Of a stretch of 45,017 nucleotides of DNA, positions 40,443 to 45,017 are shown one piece after another (the first letter of the stretch is position 1; each line of letters opens with the position of its first letter). Location of the stretch: positions 1 through 45,017 of the forward strand of contig CAYPOD010000030.1 in assembly GCA_964412375.1 (NCBI GenBank), in the 5' to 3' direction. The notes beneath the pieces were generated by a model. That model searched no databases. It was not told where the DNA came from and saw only the letters and a program-made list of their open reading frames with translations. This DNA comes from CADEDV01 sp964412375. Its GTDB lineage: Bacteria; Bacteroidota; Bacteroidia; Chitinophagales; Chitinophagaceae. A program made the position numbers and the translations under genes.

Positions 40443-41831
40443 ATGGCAATACAAAACAACAGGCTGACAACAGAACAGTACGAACAAAACTTCGCCGACA
40501 TCCACCCGCCATTTGAGAATAAGACAGCTGCGGTGGTGGAGGCCAGCCGCTGCCTGTTCTGTTACGATGCACCCTGCACCAAGAGCTGCCCCACCGGTAT
40601 TGATGTTCCAAAATTCATCAAACAGATCACTACCGACAATATCAAAGGTTCGGCGCATACCATTTTTGAATCCAATATCATGGGGGCCGGCTGCAGCAAG
40701 GTTTGCCCGGTAGAAAAATTGTGTGAAGGAAGCTGTGTGTTCAACCTGCTGAACGAACCTCCCATACCCATTGCCAAACTCCAGCGCTACAGTACCGAAA
40801 TGGCATTGGAAAAAAACTGGCAGCTCTTCGAAAGAAAGCCACATAACTCCCCTTTAGGGGAAGGGGGCGGGGGTAAAAGAGTCGCCATTGTCGGTGCCGG
40901 CCCTGCCGGATTAAGCTGTGCCCATGTGCTGGCGAGAGAAGGGGTTGATGTCACCATCTATGAAAAAGAAAGCAAGGGCGGCGGACTCATGACCTACGGC
41001 ATTGCTGCTTACAAAGTCACCCCGCAGTTTTGCGAAGATGAAGTGAACTATATCACTTCCATCGGCGGTATTGAAATCAAATACAACCAGGAACTGGGAA
41101 AGGACCTGCCTGCCGGCAGGCAAGGCATTACCTTATCACAACTGAAAAAAGAATATGATGCTGTCTTCCTCGGCATTGGTGTGGGGGTGGCCCGGCAACT
41201 GGATATACCCGGAGAGAAACTGGAGGGTGTGGTGGATGCCATTTCTTTCATTTACGATATACGTTCCAAAGGTTATCCTGCCGTACCGGTAGGTGATAAA
41301 GTCGCCGTGATCGGCATGGGCATGACGGCCATTGATGCGGCTACCCAGGCCAAACGGCTCGGTGCAAAAAAAGTCACCATGCTCTACCGGCGCACCGAAG
41401 CCGAAATGCCCTGCACCAAACATGAACTGGATATCGCCATGCTCGATGGTTGTGAGGTGATCTGGCTCGCAGCGCCGCAAAAAATAAAAGGCAGTGGCGG
41501 AAAAGTAAAACAACTGGTCTGCAGTAAAATGAAACTCGGTGAACCCGATGCTTCCGGCCGCCGCTCCCCAGTTGATACAGGTGAAACATTCACACTGGAT
41601 GTGGACATGGTCATCAAAGCAGCAGGACAGGTGCCATTTGAGAAATTAGTAAAGAAATCAAGACTGGATAATAAGAACGGAAAGATTGTGATCAATGAAA
41701 ACTGCTCAACGAATATCAAAGGCGTCTTCGCCGGTGGTGATGCGGTGAATGGCGGTAAGGAAGTGGTGGATGCAGTGCAGGCGGGGAAAGACGGGGCAAA
41801 AGCAATCTTAGATTATTTATTTAAGAAATAA
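40443..41831 (+). CDS. preT: NAD(P)H-dependent dihydropyrimidine dehydrogenase, PreT-like flavoprotein subunit
   Basis: A 462-residue protein homologous to the glutamate synthase small subunit. An N-terminal Cys-rich domain has Cys37/40/45/49 (CLFCYDAPCTKSCP) and Cys84/88/94/98 (GCSKVCPVEKLCEGSC). The FAD motif is VAIVGAGPAGLSCA (about 147-160), and the NAD(P) motif VAVIGMGMTAIDAATQAK is near residue 280. It passes electrons from NAD(P)H to the PreA subunit, where uracil is reduced. Two short in-frame insertions stand out: NSPLGEGGGG (residues 135-144), directly before the FAD domain, and LPAGRQG (222-228), in a loop. Both come from G/C-rich palindromes, so the protein is longer than E. coli PreT, which has about 412 residues. 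Confidence 0.9.
   Translation: MAIQNNRLTTEQYEQNFADIHPPFENKTAAVVEASRCLFCYDAPCTKSCPTGIDVPKFIKQITTDNIKGSAHTIFESNIMGAGCSKVCPVEKLCEGSCVFNLLNEPPIPIAKLQRYSTEMALEKNWQLFERKPHNSPLGEGGGGKRVAIVGAGPAGLSCAHVLAREGVDVTIYEKESKGGGLMTYGIAAYKVTPQFCEDEVNYITSIGGIEIKYNQELGKDLPAGRQGITLSQLKKEYDAVFLGIGVGVARQLDIPGEKLEGVVDAISFIYDIRSKGYPAVPVGDKVAVIGMGMTAIDAATQAKRLGAKKVTMLYRRTEAEMPCTKHELDIAMLDGCEVIWLAAPQKIKGSGGKVKQLVCSKMKLGEPDASGRRSPVDTGETFTLDVDMVIKAAGQVPFEKLVKKSRLDNKNGKIVINENCSTNIKGVFAGGDAVNGGKEVVDAVQAGKDGAKAILDYLFKK
40847..40873 (+). repeat. In-frame G/C-rich hairpin element in preT
   Basis: CTCCCC-TTTA-GGGG followed by AAGGGGGCGGGGG: one C-rich arm and two possible G-rich partners. It encodes SPLGEGGGG in the linker between the Cys-rich and FAD domains. 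It resembles the intergenic elements at 43203-43233 and 43337-43374. Confidence 0.75.
41107..41122 (+). repeat. In-frame 16-base perfect palindrome in preT (PAGRQ-encoding)
   Basis: TGCCTGCC-GGCAGGCA is perfectly palindromic and, with flanking bases, encodes LPAGRQG. Peptides reading PAGRQ occur at scattered places in many Bacteroidota proteins as far as I recall, and reflect a short mobile or repeated palindrome that tolerates translation. Confidence 0.75.
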
Positions 41832-41908
41832 ACCACGGAGACACAGCGACACGAAGATTCACAGAGAAAAACCCCGTGCTCCTCTGTGCCTTTGTGCCTC
41901 TGTGGTTC
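41832..41908 (+). repeat. 77-bp inverted repeat element (copy 2) before preA
   Basis: The left arm ACCACGGAGACACAGCG pairs with the right arm TTTGTGCCTCTGTGGTTC. It starts at the base after the preT stop and ends 12 bp before the preA ATG. The arms match the element at 39171-39246. The two copies share left-arm and right-arm sequence but differ in the loop. Confidence 0.82.
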
Positions 41909-41920
41909 AAAAAAATTAAT

Positions 41921-43189
41921 ATGGCAAACATCAGTTCAACCTTTTTAGGTATAAAATCACCCAATCCTTTTTGGTTAGCCTCAGCACCACCAACAGATAA
42001 GAAGTATAATGTATTAAGAGCCTTCGAAGCCGGCTGGGGCGGTGTGGTCTGGAAAACACTGGGCTCCCAGGTCAAGAATGTTTCATCGAGGTACTCTGCA
42101 GTTGACTATGGCGGGCAGCGGGTTATGGGCTTCAACAATATCGAACTCATCAGCGACCGGCCGCTGGATATCAACCTCAGAGAAATTGCTGAATGTGTGA
42201 AGCTCTTCCCCGACCGTGCCATGATCGTTTCCCTGATGGCCGATAACGATAAAAAAAGCTGGCATGAGCTCATCAAGAAAGTGGAAGACACCGGTGCCCA
42301 CGGACTCGAACTCAACTTCGGTTGCCCCCATGGCATGACGGAACGTGGCATGGGCGCTGCCGTTGGCCAGGATCCCGAAATTGCCTGCATGGTGGTGGAA
42401 TGGGTGATGGAAGCCGCAACGATCCCCGTTATCACCAAACTTACCCCTAACGTACATTCTGTGGTGCCCACCGGCCGCAGTGTGGTAAAGGCCGGCACCA
42501 ATGGATTATCGCTTATCAATACCATCCAGTCGGTCACGGGTGTTGACCTCGATACACTGGTGCCCAATCCTTATGTAGCGGGCAAATCAGTGTTTGGCGG
42601 TTATTGCGGACCGGCAGTAAAACCTATTGCACTCAAGATGCTCACCACCATTGCACAGGATGAACTGACCAGCAAAGTGCCTATCTCCGGTATCGGCGGC
42701 ATCAGCACATGGAAAGATGCGGTGGAGTTTATGCTGTTGGGCGCCAGCAATGTGCAGGTCTGTACGGCTGTGATGAAACATGGCTTCCGCATTATTGAAG
42801 ACCTCTGCGAAGGGCTCAGCAACTGGATGGATGAAAAAGGATTTAAAACGCTGGATGATTTTATCGGCAAATCGGTGCCCACCATTACGCATTGGGAAGA
42901 CCTCGACATCAATTACCATCATATTGCCAAAATAAACCAGGACAAATGTATTCATTGCGGGCTGTGTTATATCACCTGTGAAGATGCCTCACACCAGAGC
43001 ATCAACCTGGAATTTGGCAACCCTTACAACACTTACACGGTAAAAGAACAGGAATGTGTCGGCTGCAATCTCTGCAAACTTGTTTGCCCGGTTACTGATT
43101 GTATTACTATGGAAGAACACCGTGTGGCGCCGGAGTATCTCAATTGGATAGAGTTCCAGAAGGGGGGACTTCCACTTAATGACCACTAG
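41921..43189 (+). CDS. preA: NAD(P)H-dependent dihydropyrimidine dehydrogenase, catalytic subunit PreA
   Basis: I choose the ATG at 41921 (MANISSTFLGIKSPNPFWLASAPPT). An in-frame ATG at 41876 lies within the inverted repeat. The 422-residue protein has a dihydroorotate-dehydrogenase-like FMN barrel with the LELNFGCPHGMTERGMGAAVGQDPE loop and SLINTIQSVTGVDL and PISGIGGISTWKDAVEFMLLGA phosphate-binding parts. A C-terminal ferredoxin domain follows, with two [4Fe-4S] motifs, Cys343/346/349/353 and Cys379/382/385/389. It reduces uracil or thymine using electrons from PreT. At the position I align with the catalytic Cys of mammalian dihydropyrimidine dehydrogenase (GLACGQDPE) this protein has Val148; as far as I recall E. 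coli PreA also lacks it. Confidence 0.92.
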   Translation: MANISSTFLGIKSPNPFWLASAPPTDKKYNVLRAFEAGWGGVVWKTLGSQVKNVSSRYSAVDYGGQRVMGFNNIELISDRPLDINLREIAECVKLFPDRAMIVSLMADNDKKSWHELIKKVEDTGAHGLELNFGCPHGMTERGMGAAVGQDPEIACMVVEWVMEAATIPVITKLTPNVHSVVPTGRSVVKAGTNGLSLINTIQSVTGVDLDTLVPNPYVAGKSVFGGYCGPAVKPIALKMLTTIAQDELTSKVPISGIGGISTWKDAVEFMLLGASNVQVCTAVMKHGFRIIEDLCEGLSNWMDEKGFKTLDDFIGKSVPTITHWEDLDINYHHIAKINQDKCIHCGLCYITCEDASHQSINLEFGNPYNTYTVKEQECVGCNLCKLVCPVTDCITMEEHRVAPEYLNWIEFQKGGLPLNDH

Positions 43190-43202
43190 AACCGGCCATC
43201 TC

Positions 43203-43233
43203 AGGCCCATCCCGACCTTCCCAAAAGGAAGGC
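43203..43233 (-). repeat. G/C hairpin element, reverse orientation, just after preA
   Basis: On the minus strand: GGCCTTCCTTTTGGGAAGG, then TCGGGATGGGCC. CCTTCC pairs with GGAAGG, with a second G-rich arm behind, the same plan as the in-gene elements. It begins 14 bp after the preA stop. There is no T-run on its 3' side in the direction of preA transcription. Confidence 0.7.
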
Positions 43234-43336
43234 CACCAACACACAGCCCTGATGATTGAATACTCCACAATTTGCTTGGCATTGCACTATTGATGATGTG
43301 GAAAAACAAAAAGTTTGGATTTGTAATGAAGCACCG

Positions 43337-43374
43337 CTCCCTCTCCTTTGGAGAGGGAGAAGGAGGGAGAGGCC
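43337..43374 (+). repeat. G/C hairpin element, forward orientation
   Basis: CTCCCTCTCC-TTT-GGAGAGGGAG is a perfect 10-bp stem, followed by AAGGAGGGAGAGGCC, a second arm that could also pair with the C-rich arm. It is the longest and best-formed copy of this element in the window and is not translated here. Confidence 0.78.
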
Positions 43375-43546
43375 GAGAGGATTGCCGCTGAATGATCATT
43401 GATATAATTATGTTACCATCGTCCCGTTCATTGGGCATCGTCTGTTGCTACGCTCAGTTCGGGGTTCCTTTTTCATGGCACCATTATAAAATCTTAAATT
43501 TGTAAGCTAAATGAGAAGAAAGCTGCATCCTGAAATATATTGATTC

Positions 43547-44356
43547 ATGCCAACATTTAATACATACAGGCAATTTCAAACAGCAGTGAAATCTGAGATT
43601 AGTGGATTTATGTATCATGACTCCATTATGATTGCAACAAGAGAATTGTCAAATAAGCTATTGGCTAAAAATCTTGGAAGTATTTCCTCATACACTACAG
43701 TGACAATATATACAATTGAATCAGAAAAAGAATGGAAGACTGGACGGTTAACAATTTTGAAACAACTTTTGCTAGATGGCGCGGACATATATTTTGTGAA
43801 TAACCTCGATTATGATGCAATAATTTTTGATAACAAAAGTATAATAACAGGAGATTTGGAATATATTTTTACCGATAAAAGAAAAAATATTGGCCATTAT
43901 AATTATGCAACTACTAAAGTTGATTTAGCAATTAATTCTATACAGTTATTTAAAATGCTTGGAATTAGCGAAAGCAGATCTTTTGACTACTACAAAAAGC
44001 ATATTAGAGAAAACTCTTTTGAAAGCACAGACAACTCTATCGGTACAACTGAACCATTTCTGAAGGATACTCGTATACCTCTATTTTCCAATTACCCAAA
44101 ACACTTTAATGGAGACATCAGTACAAATAATCGCCAAAGGCAACCCAGAAATGCCCCAATCAAGAAATCTCCAGAAAAACATAATAAATCAGGTAATTTT
44201 TTTTTGGGTTTATTTATGATTATAGCAGGAATAATAGGTTTTTTTCAATCCTGGGATAAGATTCCTTCCTTGGCATTTATATTAACTATTTTCATATTTG
44301 TTCCGATGATTTATTTTGGTATTAAGTCTTTAAGCGGTAGTGATAATGAAATTTAG
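43547..44356 (+). CDS. Hypothetical protein, possibly degenerate phospholipase-D-like N-terminus with two membrane helices
   Basis: A 269-residue protein from an A/T-rich region. The N-terminal 150 residues include TRELSNKLLAKNLGSISSYTTVTIYTIESE and GADIYFVNNLDYDAIIFDNKSIITGDLEYIF. The latter resembles the PLD-superfamily pattern ..LHAKLYIFDD..VIGS.N, but with Asp in place of the catalytic His and Lys, so it would be inactive. This resemblance is my inference by eye. A polar, basic linker (about 170-215) precedes two C-terminal membrane segments (FFLGLFMIIAGIIGFFQSW and LAFILTIFIFVPMIYFGI). Codon use is much more A/T-rich than in preA, which suggests later acquisition. Function unknown. Confidence 0.65.
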   Translation: MPTFNTYRQFQTAVKSEISGFMYHDSIMIATRELSNKLLAKNLGSISSYTTVTIYTIESEKEWKTGRLTILKQLLLDGADIYFVNNLDYDAIIFDNKSIITGDLEYIFTDKRKNIGHYNYATTKVDLAINSIQLFKMLGISESRSFDYYKKHIRENSFESTDNSIGTTEPFLKDTRIPLFSNYPKHFNGDISTNNRQRQPRNAPIKKSPEKHNKSGNFFLGLFMIIAGIIGFFQSWDKIPSLAFILTIFIFVPMIYFGIKSLSGSDNEI

Positions 44357-44377
44357 TAATATAAAATGATTATTCCC

Positions 44378-44423
44378 GCCGAGACGGGTGTTCCAATAAG
44401 ACAACACGCTGAGGTCGGTGTTC
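44378..44423 (+). repeat. Weak direct repeat in the gap before the last gene
   Basis: GCCGAGACGGGTGTTC (44378-44393) and GCTGAGGTCGGTGTTC (44408-44423) match at 12 of 16 bases and start 30 bp apart. This may be a small decayed repeat. I see nothing else distinct in the 275-bp gap 44357-44631. Confidence 0.3.
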
Positions 44424-44631
44424 TCACCTACAATACGAATTAAAATCATCTTAGACAGAAGCGCGGCGGGTGAAAGACAAACGCTGGCTAACGCATAAAT
44501 TGGTATACTCATCGGATGCAATAATTCCTACTCGTTGAGATTTATCCTGTATTTTCTTTACTGATCTATGTATCCTGAATCGAACCCACTAAAAGAAAAG
44601 TAAATATCTTTATATCTATAAAAATGCTTCG

Positions 44632-45017
44632 ATGCAAAGTTTTGAACATAGTTATATTGACAGGACTTTTAAAATAACATTGATAATAAATGATAAAGAT
44701 TGTTTTTTAGAGTTTGAAGAATATGACAAGGAGAAGCGCTATTTAAATATTAAAGGCTTACCCGTCTATAAGGAAAGAATTCATGAATTGATAGATATAT
44801 TAACTCTTCCAAATACTCTGCATCAAATAAGGTCTTTTTATTTTGGTCATGATAATAAATCAATACTACTTTTTTATCCTGAATTACTCATTGGGGAAAT
44901 TAAAAATCTCAAGACAGGTAAAAGAGGAGAATTCCGCATAAATGACTTTTCAGGTAAAGACCTTGCTGATTATCTTGAATACGTATTGGAAATGGACGCA
45001 AAGGGTATTCTAATTTG
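44632..45017 (+). CDS. Unrecognised protein, 5' part only (cut by window end)
   Basis: An ATG at 44632 opens a frame of 128 codons that runs to the window edge without a stop: MQSFEHSYIDRTFKITLIIN, then an acidic stretch (CFLEFEEYDKEKRYLNIKGLPVYKERIHELIDIL), SFYFGHDNKSILLFYPELL and FRINDFSGKDLADYLEYVLEMDAKG. It is A/T-rich like its neighbour. No family is recognised. The amphipathic, charged pattern suggests a soluble cytosolic protein. An overlapping ATG at 44624 is in another frame and closes quickly, so I do not use it. Confidence 0.6.
   Translation, partial: MQSFEHSYIDRTFKITLIINDKDCFLEFEEYDKEKRYLNIKGLPVYKERIHELIDILTLPNTLHQIRSFYFGHDNKSILLFYPELLIGEIKNLKTGKRGEFRINDFSGKDLADYLEYVLEMDAKGILI

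Larger units (their letters stand above)
43190..43546. other. Gap after preA with hairpin elements, boundary to A/T-rich DNA
   Basis: This 357-bp stretch has no coding region I can support. It holds the two G/C-rich hairpin elements listed separately (43203-43233 and 43337-43374). It also holds a stretch TTGCTACGCTCAGTTCGGGGTTCC near 43445-43468, of a kind often repeated in Bacteroidota genomes. From about 43480 on, the sequence turns A/T-rich. Confidence 0.5.

Noticed and set aside
40847..41122. Frameshift or sequencing error in preT caused by G-rich runs
   Set aside because: The frame continues through both hairpins and all downstream motifs are intact. Comparable in-frame elements occur in two neighbouring genes, so insertion is the better explanation.
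41876..41920. Upstream ATG extension of preA (MLLCAFVPLWF...)
   Set aside because: It comes from the repeat element. The protein family aligns from MANISSTFLG.

Overview
The window looks like a chromosomal piece of a Bacteroidota genome, most likely family Chitinophagaceae. This rests on protein style, not on a database search: a CarboxypepD_reg/outer-membrane beta-barrel receptor, an LptE-like lipoprotein between a sigma-54 activator and secG, two-part cytochrome-like Fe-S proteins, a LytTR regulator, an orphan receiver, weak Shine-Dalgarno sequences, and the short G/C-rich palindromes typical of this group. Base composition is even until about 43.5 kb, where the DNA becomes clearly A/T-rich.

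Layout. 0-12.2 kb is a mixed housekeeping and accessory stretch: a PAS sensor fragment, secreted DinB-like and ChbG/HpnK-like proteins, a P2-type cation ATPase, a bile acid:sodium symporter family transporter, a luciferase-like flavin oxidoreductase, an orphan response regulator, DUF1801, a PQQ beta-propeller protein, and LytTR and AraC regulators. 12.5-19.1 kb holds a phosphoribosyltransferase, a membrane Fe-S protein and its usual CCG-domain partner (here separated by three genes), LysE, an ATP-grasp-like protein, small hypotheticals, tRNA-Gly(CCC) and a wrecked second tRNA-Gly copy. 19.1-31.2 kb holds a secreted hypothetical, an outer-membrane receptor, a co-directional run (miaB, sigma-54 activator, lptE-like, hypothetical, secG, mltG, BrkB/YihY, thioredoxin-like), a TlpA-like thioredoxin and trmH.

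The part with the clearest joint function is 31.3-43.2 kb, all on the + strand. It encodes a complete reductive pyrimidine catabolic pathway: an NCS1 nucleobase transporter, dihydropyrimidine dehydrogenase (preT, preA), dihydropyrimidinase, beta-ureidopropionase, a beta-alanine-type aminotransferase and a CoA-acylating (methyl)malonate-semialdehyde dehydrogenase. Together these would take uracil or thymine to beta-alanine or beta-aminoisobutyrate and on to acetyl-CoA or propionyl-CoA.

The most unusual thing in the window is what lies in and around those pathway genes. Nearly every junction between them carries palindromic repeat DNA. There is an array of CTCCGTAGGAG-type palindromes next to a REP-associated (RAYT/IS200-like) HUH transposase gene. 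A second set of the same palindromes sits 4 kb away in a 175-bp tandem duplication that includes the preT start codon. Two related 76-78-bp inverted repeats lie just upstream of two start codons, and two G-rich hairpins follow preA. Three of the pathway proteins also carry short in-frame peptides encoded by G/C-rich hairpins. I see almost nothing comparable in the first 31 kb apart from a hairpin inside the broken tRNA. The window ends in an A/T-rich segment with two unrecognised genes, one cut by the window edge.
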